A stretch of DNA of 64,000 bases from Flavobacterium branchiarum. Lineage in GTDB: Bacteria > Bacteroidota > Bacteroidia > Flavobacteriales > Flavobacteriaceae. The notes under the pieces were generated by a model. The model was not told where the DNA came from. It saw only the letters and a program-made list of their open reading frames with translations, and did no database searches. A program made the translations under genes and the position numbers. Below are positions 27,526-35,829 of the stretch, in pieces (positions within the stretch are counted from its first letter, which is position 1; each line of letters opens with the position of its first letter). The stretch covers positions 1,736,001 through 1,800,000 of the forward strand of contig NZ_JAUFQQ010000003.1 in NCBI RefSeq assembly GCF_030409845.1. Direction: 5' to 3'.

Positions 27526-28131
27526 TTAGGTGTTTTTGTCTAAACTTTTTCTAATTCGGCTTAACTGCGTTGGAGTAATTCCTAAATGGGAGGCGATATG
27601 GAGTAGGGGAATTCTATTCAAAATAGCGGGATGTTTTGCTAGTAAATCGAGATATCTCCCAGTAGCGTTTTCCATAACGATTGAAATTTCTCTTTGCTCT
27701 TTTTCGATTACCCAGTTTTTTTCGAGATAAGCAATATAATAATTTTTTAAATCATCGTTTTGATTAATTAGCTCTCTGTATTTCTTGTAGTTAATAGAAA
27801 TGAGAATGCTGTCTTCTAATGCTTCTAGTGTAAAATCGGAAGGTGTTTGCTGTATTAATGAAACTGTTGAAGCTACAAAATAACCTTCAAGGAAAATGTT
27901 TTTATTGTAAATGTTTCCTTCTTTGTCGGTAATATAAGCTCGTAAAGCGCCAATACATGTAAAATGCATTTCTTTGGCAACTTGTCCATGTTGTAGTAGT
28001 ATTTCTCCTTTTTTTAATTGTTGAAAATCAACGATGTCTTTTATTAATTCCCATGACGCTTCTGTAATAGGAGCGTAGCTTTGGAGTTTTAATTTTAGGT
28101 CGTTTAGGTATTTATTTTTATCAATTATCAT
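27526..28131 (-). CDS. Crp/Fnr family transcriptional regulator
   Basis: 201 residues: N-terminal cyclic-nucleotide-binding fold (about 20-130; LKKGEILLQHGQVAKEM) and C-terminal helix-turn-helix (HIASHLGITPTQLSRIRK). The effector-binding arginine pattern of true cAMP binders is not evident, as usual in Bacteroidota members. This is the last host gene before the prophage. Confidence 0.87.
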   Translation of the reverse strand: MIIDKNKYLNDLKLKLQSYAPITEASWELIKDIVDFQQLKKGEILLQHGQVAKEMHFTCIGALRAYITDKEGNIYNKNIFLEGYFVASTVSLIQQTPSDFTLEALEDSILISINYKKYRELINQNDDLKNYYIAYLEKNWVIEKEQREISIVMENATGRYLDLLAKHPAILNRIPLLHIASHLGITPTQLSRIRKSLDKNT

Positions 28132-28214
28132 CTGCCTCGATTATGCTATCAAATGTATTTAATTATGATTAAAGTGTTTTAAAATAGATGAATTATTTTG
28201 AAAATTTTAGTCTC

Positions 28215-28303
28215 TAGCCCTGATGGGAACGGCATCCTTTTATGGCTTATTGATTACTATTGGTTTGCCATAAAAGATACAGTGTACAGCAGGTAAAAGC
28301 TCC
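28215..28303. repeat. Dispersed hairpin repeat, copy 2
   Basis: agccctgatgggaacggc...agcaggtaaaagctcc with an inner ttttatggc/gccataaaa stem. Relative of 13985-14062. Host sequence immediately left of the prophage. Confidence 0.65.
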
Positions 28304-28305
28304 AT

Positions 28306-28340
28306 AAAAAAAAACGCTGCAAAACCGAAGTCTTACAGCG
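28306..28340 (-). terminator. Strong intrinsic terminator with UUCG tetraloop
   Basis: On the minus strand CGCTGTAAGAC-TTCG-GTTTTGCAGCG followed by T9: an 11-bp stem (one G-T wobble more or less) closed by a UUCG loop. Well placed to end the leftward late transcript of the phage after dam. Confidence 0.88.
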
Positions 28341-28348
28341 TATAATCG

Positions 28349-28386
28349 CAAAAACAAAATTTCCACAAATCAAAAACAAAATTTCC
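28349..28386. repeat. Tandem 16-bp direct repeat with 22-bp period
   Basis: CAAAAACAAAATTTCC occurs at 28349-28364 and 28371-28386. The 22-bp period equals about two helical turns and the length of MuA-type end-binding sites; possible transposase sites at the left end. No matching copy was recognised at the right end. Confidence 0.45.
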
Positions 28387-28407
28387 TTTTTTTTGCACAA
28401 AACAGTT

Positions 28408-28438
28408 AACGCCTGTATGATTCCGTACAGGCGTTTTT
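28408..28438 (+). terminator. Plus-strand intrinsic terminator at left end
   Basis: AACGCCTGTA / TACAGGCGTT (28408-28417, 28426-28435) followed by T5. Faces rightward, so it could block host transcription entering the phage. No gene in 28438-28552. Confidence 0.7.
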
Positions 28439-28552
28439 AAATTATTGTTTAAAGAACTTTTAAATAGTATTTAAAGATAAAAAAAACAGTTTTCACTATT
28501 GAAAATTAGGTAAATCGATTATGATTCCTTATCTATAATTGAATATAGAGCA

Positions 28553-29380
28553 CTACTTATATATCATAATATCTGTATAGCTTGAACTATAGTTAACTGT
28601 GGCGTTCATAGTAGCAGTTGTCGCACCTGTAAAGGGATTACTCATTGGTGTCTTGGTCTCAATCCATTCACAAAGTTCAATGATAGAAGATTTGTTTGAA
28701 GTGAAATAGAAGTAGCTCGTTCCCTCTAAAACATTCAATACGTCCAGATAGTCCTTTAATTTCCAGTAACTTTTGTAAACTCCTGTTTCTGTTGATAAAT
28801 ACGGCGGATCAACTAGAAATACTACGTTTGGAATACTTCTATACTTCTCAAACAATTCCTTATAACACAGGCTCGTGACTTCAATACCATCAAGATAGCC
28901 TGTGGCATCATAACTTGACTGACGTACACAATTATAAAGCGTTTCTTTTTCTAATGCTTCAAATGTGAGTACGTACTTCATACTAAACAAAATATTAGAT
29001 GACAATGTAATACAATCAACATACCCTTTACTGTGAGCGCTTTTTACGCACGCTATTACACGATCTCTTACGCTTCCTGTAATTCTACTATCTTTCGGAT
29101 AATCTTCTAAAATAAGCCTTAAATCATTAATAAGTTGATTAGTCTTATCAATATTCTTAAGGCGCTCTCTATAATTATCAAAATCATTGTAAACTACTGT
29201 TGCCTCTGGGTATACTGACTTAACCGTGTGACTCAGTAAACCGCTACCTCCAAATAAATCTATATAAATTGCTGTTGGTGAATACTGCATCAAAGCAGGT
29301 TTAAATTGTTTTAAAAACTTTCGTTTTTGTCCCATAAACGGTAAAGGTGCCGTCGTAAAAATTTTCTTTTTTATTTGCAT
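28553..29380 (-). CDS. DNA adenine methylase (D12 class, Dam-like)
   Basis: 275 residues. PFMGQKRKFLKQF is the N-terminal SAM motif region, DLFGGSGLLSHTV motif I, VVYNDFDNY motif II and VDPPYLSTE the catalytic DPPY motif IV. Stand-alone phage methylases often protect phage DNA from host restriction or alter regulation. Last gene of the leftward operon; a large structured element lies directly upstream (29417-29533). Confidence 0.9.
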   Translation of the reverse strand: MQIKKKIFTTAPLPFMGQKRKFLKQFKPALMQYSPTAIYIDLFGGSGLLSHTVKSVYPEATVVYNDFDNYRERLKNIDKTNQLINDLRLILEDYPKDSRITGSVRDRVIACVKSAHSKGYVDCITLSSNILFSMKYVLTFEALEKETLYNCVRQSSYDATGYLDGIEVTSLCYKELFEKYRSIPNVVFLVDPPYLSTETGVYKSYWKLKDYLDVLNVLEGTSYFYFTSNKSSIIELCEWIETKTPMSNPFTGATTATMNATVNYSSSYTDIMIYK

Positions 29381-29416
29381 TCTTTTTTTGATTGATAATT
29401 ATTATTTTATCTTTGC

Positions 29417-29533
29417 CTTACCACAGAATTTATATAAAATAGCAAAGCCACCATTAGAAGACATATGTCCTCCAACGGTGGCTTTGGTGCTAAATTTTTA
29501 AATTCTGTGGTAAGAGTTAAAAATGTTGGAGGA
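29417..29533 (-). ncRNA. Nested hairpin / possible pseudoknot element upstream of dam
   Basis: Three interleaved inverted repeats. Outer: CTTACCACAGAATTTA (29417-29432) with TAAATTCTGTGGTAAG (29499-29514), 16 bp. Inner: CAAAGCCACC (29443-29452) with GGTGGCTTTG (29477-29486), 10 bp. Third: GTCCTCCAAC (29467-29476), inside the inner loop, with GTTGGAGGAC (29524-29533), outside. The third pairing crosses the others, as in a pseudoknot or mutually exclusive switch. Whether it acts as RNA or DNA is unknown; strand is assigned by analogy with a dam leader. Confidence 0.6.
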
Positions 29534-29562
29534 CTATTTTTTACTTCCCCTCTCCTTTGGAA

Positions 29563-30030
29563 TTACTTGATTAAAATTTGGTATTCTTTTAAAAACTCCT
29601 GTTTTTGGTCTCTTGATAGTTTGCCTCGCTTTACTCGCGTATAAGGCACAAAAACAACTCCTATAATGGTAAGCCCTATAAATCTTGAAAAAGCGCTATA
29701 TTGTCCTTTCCCTTTACGTTCTTGACCTTTTGCGTAAGCCCAATCTGCTTTCCATTTCAAAATAAAACTTGAACCGACCCAATATTTTAAATAATGGTAA
29801 TCGTGTAGCATAGCATCAAGATCAAGCTGTGGAATGTCACATAAATCTTTGACAACAGTTGCGCCATCAAATTCAGACGGATTGGAGCAAAAGAAGTCAT
29901 ACGCTATAATATAAATATCTATTTCACAGAAGCTGTACCCCTTTAGTTTTAACAGCTGAGATACGGCTTTTCTTTGTTTTCTTAGCGCATTAGAATCTTG
30001 TTTGAAAAAATGAGAGTATGAACCTAACAT
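29563..30030 (-). CDS. Hypothetical phage protein
   Basis: 155 residues, basic, with one hydrophobic segment near residues 118-135 (FIGLTIIGVVFVPY). Stop overlaps nothing downstream; its start overlaps the upstream gene's stop by one base, so it belongs to the tail/fibre operon. Possibly a tail-fibre assembly or late membrane protein; not recognised. Confidence 0.6.
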   Translation of the reverse strand: MLGSYSHFFKQDSNALRKQRKAVSQLLKLKGYSFCEIDIYIIAYDFFCSNPSEFDGATVVKDLCDIPQLDLDAMLHDYHYLKYWVGSSFILKWKADWAYAKGQERKGKGQYSAFSRFIGLTIIGVVFVPYTRVKRGKLSRDQKQEFLKEYQILIK

Positions 30031-30407
30031 TATACTTGTGGTGTTAGTTCCCAGTCCCCAGGTAGTTTCCCATAAATGGTATGAATACCATCATCCAGCA
30101 AGTCGCTTTGTATAAAAAGCAATAATCCAGCTTTCGCTTTTGCCCAATCTTTTTGAGAATCAGTCATGCCTTCAAAATTACGAGCAGATTTTACAGCAAC
30201 CCCTAATGTATCAAGTTCATTGTTTTCTACCCTTTTCTGGCGACAATTGATTTGATGTTTTGCGCCATATTCATCTATAACAAAATCTTCTATGCTAAAG
30301 ATTTTTGCATCTGGCATCGTTGTCCAAGAAGTAATCTCGATTTGTAACTTACCCGTTAAGCCTCCAAATCTGTTGGAGTGGGTATATGCTGTATTTAATT
30401 GTATCAT
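30030..30407 (-). CDS. Hypothetical phage protein downstream of fibre gene
   Basis: 125 residues from the ATG at 30407 (MIQLNTAYTHSNRFGGL); the in-frame start at 30446 would overlap the fibre gene and is less likely. Soluble, beta-rich. Position suggests a tail or fibre accessory protein. Confidence 0.6.
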   Translation of the reverse strand: MIQLNTAYTHSNRFGGLTGKLQIEITSWTTMPDAKIFSIEDFVIDEYGAKHQINCRQKRVENNELDTLGVAVKSARNFEGMTDSQKDWAKAKAGLLLFIQSDLLDDGIHTIYGKLPGDWELTPQV

Positions 30408-30426
30408 AATTGTCTTAAATAAATAT

Positions 30427-31605
30427 TTATGTAGTTTGTCCACCATCTTTAATAACCCAATTGTTAGGGACAGACGTTATAATTGCTCTTGCAGGTGCAG
30501 AACCAGATGTATATTTAGAACTTCCAAAATCTATTTCTAAATTCGGTTTCAAAACCCTGGAGCTCCAACCATTATATAGAGCGTCTAAGTTTACTGCTGA
30601 AAATGTTGTTGGAGTTTTTGTTGTCATAAAATCTTTGAAATTAATTACATTTGATACATTCCAATTACCTATATTTTGGTCGAAATTTAAAGCGTTATAA
30701 AACATAGCTTTCATATTGTTAACATTATTAACATCCCATGAGTCAATAGGTTGATTAAAACTTTTAGCAGAATTAAACATAGTTCTCATATCAGTAACTT
30801 TTGAAGTGTCCCAACCTCCTATAGGTTGATTGAAGGATAAGCAATCACTAAACATTGTACCCATGTTAATAACTGTTGAAGTATTCCAATTGCTGATATC
30901 TTGATTAAATATTTTGCAACCATTGAACATTCCTTCCATTAATACCACTTTTGAAGTATTCCAGTTATTTATACTTGAGCTACCCCCATTGTCAAAATTA
31001 GTTGCTTCATCAAACATTCTTATCATATTTTCAACAGACACAACATTCCATCCACCTATATCTTGATTAAAACTTTTAGCGCCTTGAAAGAGACCTGTCA
31101 TGCCCCTAATATTTGAAGTATCCCAAAGTTCTAGATGGTTTATTGTTGTTAACGATATACAATCCCTAAATGTAAATGATAAACCTCTAACCATCTTTAA
31201 TTCTGGTATATCTTCGACATTAGTAAGTGTAAGATTTACACAGCCGTCAAAGGCACTACCATTAATAGTAAAAAAAAAGCTCCCCCATCGTTGAATAGTC
31301 ATTAATTTCATCTTGTCACCAGTACCTCTAAATATAAATCCATCACATTTACCAGTAATAATGACCTGATAAATTCCAACGTTTGAATAAGTGTGGGTAG
31401 CTTCTGCCTGATTCCAAGATGTAATTCTAGATACTGTGCCATCTCCCCAATCAACACTAAAGTTATAAATTCCACCAGCGGTGAGTGGTAGTTTTATTTG
31501 GTTTATTTGACTTGACCCAGTTGAAAGATTGTCCGTTTTCCAAGTAGAGATAAATGGTTTGTATTTACTTTTCCCAAAAACTGTATTTTGTATTAACGCT
31601 CCCAT
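30427..31605 (-). CDS. Tail-tip adhesin: PKD-like domain plus BspA-type (DUF285) repeats
   Basis: 392 residues. N-terminal PKD-like domain (about 30-110; FSVDWGDGTVSRI...ATHTYSNVGIYQV). Then six repeats of about 25 residues with the pattern M-x-x-M-F-x-x-A-x-x-F-N-Q-x-I-x-x-W-(D/N)-x-S-x-V, the BspA/DUF285 leucine-rich type used by Bacteroidota surface adhesins. In this position it is the likely receptor-binding protein. Repeats of this kind recombine easily, allowing host-range change. Confidence 0.82.
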   Translation of the reverse strand: MGALIQNTVFGKSKYKPFISTWKTDNLSTGSSQINQIKLPLTAGGIYNFSVDWGDGTVSRITSWNQAEATHTYSNVGIYQVIITGKCDGFIFRGTGDKMKLMTIQRWGSFFFTINGSAFDGCVNLTLTNVEDIPELKMVRGLSFTFRDCISLTTINHLELWDTSNIRGMTGLFQGAKSFNQDIGGWNVVSVENMIRMFDEATNFDNGGSSSINNWNTSKVVLMEGMFNGCKIFNQDISNWNTSTVINMGTMFSDCLSFNQPIGGWDTSKVTDMRTMFNSAKSFNQPIDSWDVNNVNNMKAMFYNALNFDQNIGNWNVSNVINFKDFMTTKTPTTFSAVNLDALYNGWSSRVLKPNLEIDFGSSKYTSGSAPARAIITSVPNNWVIKDGGQTT

Positions 31606-31607
31606 AA

Positions 31608-32561
31608 TTACACTCCTAATAATAAAATGCTGTTAGTACTTCCACGCTGTGTCAAAGTGAAAATCTGTTTTTCTGCAGTAGCAGATGGCGTTCCCATTAA
31701 CCAAGTTTTAGGAGGTGTGATAGCCCAAGTAACTGTTACGCCAGGTAATGTGATTCCATTAAATAAATAAGAATCAACAAGTACTATGGGTATGGTTATC
31801 GTGCAATTAGCCGTAAAGACAATAGTTTTTCCATGCCAAGAAAGTTGTGCGTTTTGAGATGTAGAAACCTCTATTTGGTTTGAAATATCTTGTTTTCCTG
31901 TAATGTCTTGATTAGTGACCCCAGCTAAACGAGCTATTTCCGTATCTAAAATCAGGCTCCTTCCAGCGACCTTATCCACTTTATTTGCCGTTAAACCATC
32001 AATTAAGGCTTTTAAAATTTTCCCCATTTCAGCAGTCAAAGCTTTCATGGTTCCACCCGTAGTCAAGTCATTTACCAATATCGTACTTAGAGAAATCTCA
32101 ACTTCTTTTATTGCATCGACAATTTCCTGAATAGTGTCTAAATTTATATCGTCAGATGTCAACAAAAGATTAATAACATCTATTTGTTCTTGTAATATCT
32201 TCCCTTGTTCTGCGCTTAATAAAGAATTATCACCACCTGAGACAAGATTGTTGACAATAGATAAATATTGATGAGCAATTATTGAAAATTCGTTCAAAGG
32301 CACATAGCCGTTTGACTTTCCTTTATTTGATTTGTCTTCTTTGCCCATCAACAAATCTGCGTGAGCATTATCATCGGTTAAGTGATTTGTTAAAATAATT
32401 GCTTCCGCCTTTGCATTCAAAATTCCCTCAATCTCATCAATAGCTGTTATAGGTATTTTTTCATCCTTATGCCAAAAGCTGTCCATCCAATTCCAAAATT
32501 GCACCTGCGTTGGTTTTAAACCTGTTCTAAACCAGTTTTTTAATGTGTTTTTATCTGCCAT
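31608..32561 (-). CDS. Tail fibre protein
   Basis: 317 residues. Starts MADKNTLKNWFRTGLKPTQVQFWNWM, the short conserved N-terminus of Bacteroidota phage/prophage fibre proteins, then a helical, repeat-rich shaft (ILVNDLTTGGTMKALTAEMGK) and a beta-rich tip ending FTLTQRGSTNSILLLGV. Lies between the collar-type fibre and the BspA adhesin, 2 bp from each. Confidence 0.78.
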   Translation of the reverse strand: MADKNTLKNWFRTGLKPTQVQFWNWMDSFWHKDEKIPITAIDEIEGILNAKAEAIILTNHLTDDNAHADLLMGKEDKSNKGKSNGYVPLNEFSIIAHQYLSIVNNLVSGGDNSLLSAEQGKILQEQIDVINLLLTSDDINLDTIQEIVDAIKEVEISLSTILVNDLTTGGTMKALTAEMGKILKALIDGLTANKVDKVAGRSLILDTEIARLAGVTNQDITGKQDISNQIEVSTSQNAQLSWHGKTIVFTANCTITIPIVLVDSYLFNGITLPGVTVTWAITPPKTWLMGTPSATAEKQIFTLTQRGSTNSILLLGV

Positions 32562-32563
32562 AA

Positions 32564-33385
32564 TTATGCTATATACTCAATAAACATTACTACTCTGTAG
32601 GGATTCATGTGATTAACTGTAGTTCCTGTAGGACCTGATGACGCTTTTTTAACCGATTCTAAAAATTCTCCACGTTCTTCCGCCCCTGAAGAAACAAGCA
32701 ATTGCCCTGAAGGCGTTCCGCCTGAATCTGCACCAACACCATATCCACCAATAGGAGTAGCGATGTTTGCATTTTTAGAACCGCCTACTTTACCTATGGT
32801 TTCAAAATCTGGGTCATCAGAATTCCACCCCACAGGCATACGACCACGCCAATTAACAACTTCTGCCCAACCAGTAGGAATTAAATTTGCGGACTTATTC
32901 CAAAGAACCATTCCTCCCCCTGTTTGGAAAATTGCATTTTTCTTTTCAAGTTCAGCAACGCGCAAAATCACTTTATCTAGCGTAGTGTTATCAACTTTAG
33001 TATTTAAGGCATTTGGTATATCCTTAGTCGAAAATCCGCGGGAAAAATCAACCCAGTCTATTGCACCGACTCCAGAACTGAAAGTAGCATAACGCATTTT
33101 TATTGAAGGATAGGAATTTCCATTTTGGAAAATCAAATTTTCAGTATCTTCTTTAATGATAACTTTCGTCTGTATCAATCCTCCTCTAAATTCCAAAACC
33201 TCACCGTTGATATAGACAACACCATCACTTACGTTAGAACCAGTAATGATACATCCAGAGATTATGGTTAGGTCTCCAACTATGCTACCGAATGCATTAA
33301 ACAATGAGTATGCTGTTTGCATTCTTCCCAAAATATTTGTCGTCATTGGGAAACCACCAACCTGAGTAAAATTTATACTATTCAT
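32564..33385 (-). CDS. Tail fibre / collar-domain protein
   Basis: 273 residues. C-terminal phage collar motif: PTGWAEVVNWRGRMPVGW then GKVGGSKN and a final hydrophobic NPYRVVMFIEYIA. N-terminal part beta-rich, central coiled segment near residues 125-150. Overlaps the preceding baseplate gene by 4 bp. Confidence 0.8.
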   Translation of the reverse strand: MNSINFTQVGGFPMTTNILGRMQTAYSLFNAFGSIVGDLTIISGCIITGSNVSDGVVYINGEVLEFRGGLIQTKVIIKEDTENLIFQNGNSYPSIKMRYATFSSGVGAIDWVDFSRGFSTKDIPNALNTKVDNTTLDKVILRVAELEKKNAIFQTGGGMVLWNKSANLIPTGWAEVVNWRGRMPVGWNSDDPDFETIGKVGGSKNANIATPIGGYGVGADSGGTPSGQLLVSSGAEERGEFLESVKKASSGPTGTTVNHMNPYRVVMFIEYIA

Positions 33386-33846
33386 ATCGTTATTAATTGA
33401 TAACTTTTGCCAGCTAACTTATAGAAGTCTACAACAGCAGTAATTTCATTTGTTTTTGTGTTCAAAATTATCCCTGGTACATTTACCAAAAATTCGGCTA
33501 ATCCATTTACATAATTAAACTCTTGCTCTAGGTAAATTACCCCCAAGTACACATCTAAATTTTCAGACTGGGTGTATAAATAATCTTGATCAATTTGTTC
33601 AACATCACTAATGGTAATCCGCCTCAATTCAGGGTCGAATTTATCATTAAGCGCTTTTCTTAAATAGCATTTTTGCCCATTATAAGAAAGCTTTAGCAAA
33701 TTGTCTGTACGTATTTGTGTCCATTGATAATGCAAACTATTGATAGGCGAAATCAATGCTTTGATATAACCGAACAATCTTATCTTTCGTAAAGATGTTG
33801 GCAACAACAAAAGAATAAGCCTATCAAAATCTATTTTATACCACAT
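33382..33846 (-). CDS. Baseplate protein (gp48/P2 I-like, inferred)
   Basis: 154 residues, overlapping both neighbours. Sits directly after the gp47-like gene, where Mu gp48/P2 gpI is found; sequence motifs alone are weak. Predicted connector between the baseplate wedge and the fibres. Confidence 0.6.
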   Translation of the reverse strand: MWYKIDFDRLILLLLPTSLRKIRLFGYIKALISPINSLHYQWTQIRTDNLLKLSYNGQKCYLRKALNDKFDPELRRITISDVEQIDQDYLYTQSENLDVYLGVIYLEQEFNYVNGLAEFLVNVPGIILNTKTNEITAVVDFYKLAGKSYQLITI

Positions 33847-34669
33847 ATTTCACATTATCAAAATTTGGTACTACAAAATATCCACTCTCTGGAATTGTCT
33901 TTACATTTATTGCTTTGGGTGGTAAATACTCGCCTGTAGAAATATCAATAATCTGAGATTCTGCATTTACGATATTTGGAATTCTTACCCCCTCAATATT
34001 TTTTAATTTTGTTTGCAAATCAAACAAGACTAACTCACCATTAAAAGGAAGCTCCTTCATGTACTCTAAAATAGCATCTTGTACAGGGAAATTTCCATTT
34101 ATAATACTCATCCCATTATTGTCTAGAACCAATGAATCTCGAAATATTTGAAGGTTCAAAAGCAAAATATCAGGTAAATGATTTACCACAATATATTTTA
34201 CACCACAATCTGCAATTTCACTCATATAGGCATCAAAGGATGCTTTTTGAGGAGTAGAAACTGGAGATAAAACGCCATCGCTTTCAGTTGCAATTTTTAT
34301 CAGCAATTGTCCAGCTGATTGTGTCACTGCTGAATATTTAATTATTTTAGAATTTTCAATTTGTTCCTCCGGAAATCCGACATTATAATACTTGTCGGTA
34401 TCTTCAATTAAATCAAAACCATACTGAAAAGCCAAGGCTTTAGTTCTATACCATGATGGACGATGCGGGAATTTTTGCTCCAAAATATCCTCGACCTCTT
34501 TTTTGTGAGTATCAAACAAAATTTCTAAAACCCAAATAGAAAACGCCACCACAAAAACAAACAATCTATAAATAGCAGTTTTACTCGTAGAGTTAATCTC
34601 TACCAAGTTGTCATCAGCCTTGATGTTATCAAAAATTTCCTGCTGTATTTCCTGTATCTTTCTAGCCAT
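33836..34669 (-). CDS. Baseplate wedge protein (gp47/J-like)
   Basis: 277 residues. Size, order and the LVEINSTSKTAIYRLFVFVVAFSIWVLE start followed by an SEIADCGVKYIVVNHLPDILLL domain fit the Bacteroidota version of baseplate J. Expected to form the wedge around the hub. Confidence 0.65.
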   Translation of the reverse strand: MARKIQEIQQEIFDNIKADDNLVEINSTSKTAIYRLFVFVVAFSIWVLEILFDTHKKEVEDILEQKFPHRPSWYRTKALAFQYGFDLIEDTDKYYNVGFPEEQIENSKIIKYSAVTQSAGQLLIKIATESDGVLSPVSTPQKASFDAYMSEIADCGVKYIVVNHLPDILLLNLQIFRDSLVLDNNGMSIINGNFPVQDAILEYMKELPFNGELVLFDLQTKLKNIEGVRIPNIVNAESQIIDISTGEYLPPKAINVKTIPESGYFVVPNFDNVKYVV

Positions 34670-34670
34670 C

Positions 34671-34970
34671 TTATCTTACTATAAATGTTGAGCCTATTAT
34701 CATCGCACCAATTCCTAATTGGGGTAGGATATCTTCGTTTTCTGAGTTATTGAAGCCCGTGGCTATAATTTGGTTTTTATTCTGAAAAAAAGCTACAATC
34801 GTAGTATCTATCAAAATACTTTCTGAGACCTCAAGACTTTGTCCTGGTGTTAATTCTTCAGTAATCGAAAGCCCGTTTTCAAGAGCCAATTCAAAGGCGC
34901 TCATTAACGTGCCATTGTTCTGTATGGCTATATCCAGTATGCTTTGATTATGTAGTACTTGCTTTTGCAT
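34671..34970 (-). CDS. LysM-like small tail protein
   Basis: 99 residues. First ~50 residues have the LysM pattern (VLHNQSILDIAIQNNGT...LALENGLSITEELTPGQSL). In contractile-tail phages small LysM proteins (P2 X-like) sit at the hub. Overlaps the coiled-coil gene upstream by 23 bp. Confidence 0.68.
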   Translation of the reverse strand: MQKQVLHNQSILDIAIQNNGTLMSAFELALENGLSITEELTPGQSLEVSESILIDTTIVAFFQNKNQIIATGFNNSENEDILPQLGIGAMIIGSTFIVR

Positions 34971-35316
34971 TAGCTTTTAATGTTCGGTTTTCTCGCTTCA
35001 ATTCTGCAATTTCAATTTGTTGTAATTTTATTTTTCTGTCTTTTAACCTATTTTCCTCTTCCAATAAATCAATCTTACGTTGCATCATAGAGTCATACTC
35101 CTTATACCTTGTTTCGTATCGCTGTTTTAAGTCGTCCAGAATTTCTTTGTAATGGGACGACAATTTCACATCGTTATCAATTGCCGTGGTTTCTGCATTT
35201 TCTTTTGCCTGCAAAACATCAACTTTATATTTTCCTTTCGTAAACAAAAAAGTAAAAAAACCAGTACCTCCAATAGCACTCAAAAAAAGTCCTATGTTGT
35301 TTAAAATTACATCCAT
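34948..35316 (-). CDS. Membrane-anchored coiled-coil protein
   Basis: 122 residues: one N-terminal transmembrane segment (about 8-28), then a long charged coiled coil (about 50-118) with no globular domain. Architecture resembles i-spanins or Bacteroidota phage membrane adaptors, but its position inside the baseplate genes is odd for a lysis gene. Function open. Confidence 0.6.
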   Translation of the reverse strand: MDVILNNIGLFLSAIGGTGFFTFLFTKGKYKVDVLQAKENAETTAIDNDVKLSSHYKEILDDLKQRYETRYKEYDSMMQRKIDLLEEENRLKDRKIKLQQIEIAELKRENRTLKANAKASTT

Positions 35317-35829
35317 TTAATTTCCTTTTAAAAACTGATTAAACCTCGTTTCAACGGCTTCAAATTGTGCCGTATTATTCAATAATGTTGTTGCTCCTGA
35401 TTGTGCAACCGCCGTTCCCGTTGTAGCAACTGTAAAACTCATCGCCTTAATGGCACCAATCAAATCACTCATTAATTGTTTGAGTGTTTCGTTTTGTTTT
35501 TGCAAAAGGAAACCGTCTTGATCCACTTGAAAGCGCACTTGCTCAATATTCAAATCCAAACTTTCAATTTCAGAATACGCCTCCACATACAAGCGGTGTA
35601 AATCCTCATTTATGGGGCTTACTAATACTGAGCTGTCAATCTTTGGAAACAAATAAAACATTTTGTCGCTACCATCAAAAATCGCTGAGAGTTGCACGTC
35701 TGGAAGTTCCAAACCATCTACAGCAATAACACAAGTTCCTTTTTCTTTATCAACTGAAACCACAACAGCGGGAAAGGTATCAACGTCCCTTTTTTTTAGT
35801 TTTCTAAATGCCTCCGTTAATTCGTCCAT
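35317..35829 (-). CDS. Baseplate spike/assembly protein (gp45/V-like)
   Basis: 170 residues. Beta-rich OB-like first half (TFPAVVVSVDKEKGTCVIAV...) and a helical C-terminus, following the hub gene by zero base gap as in Mu gp44-gp45. Predicted central spike piercing the outer membrane. Confidence 0.7.
   Translation of the reverse strand: MDELTEAFRKLKKRDVDTFPAVVVSVDKEKGTCVIAVDGLELPDVQLSAIFDGSDKMFYLFPKIDSSVLVSPINEDLHRLYVEAYSEIESLDLNIEQVRFQVDQDGFLLQKQNETLKQLMSDLIGAIKAMSFTVATTGTAVAQSGATTLLNNTAQFEAVETRFNQFLKGN

Noticed and set aside
30427..31605. Diversity-generating retroelement acting on the fibre
   Set aside because: No reverse transcriptase and no adenine-biased template/variable repeat pair seen near the fibre genes.
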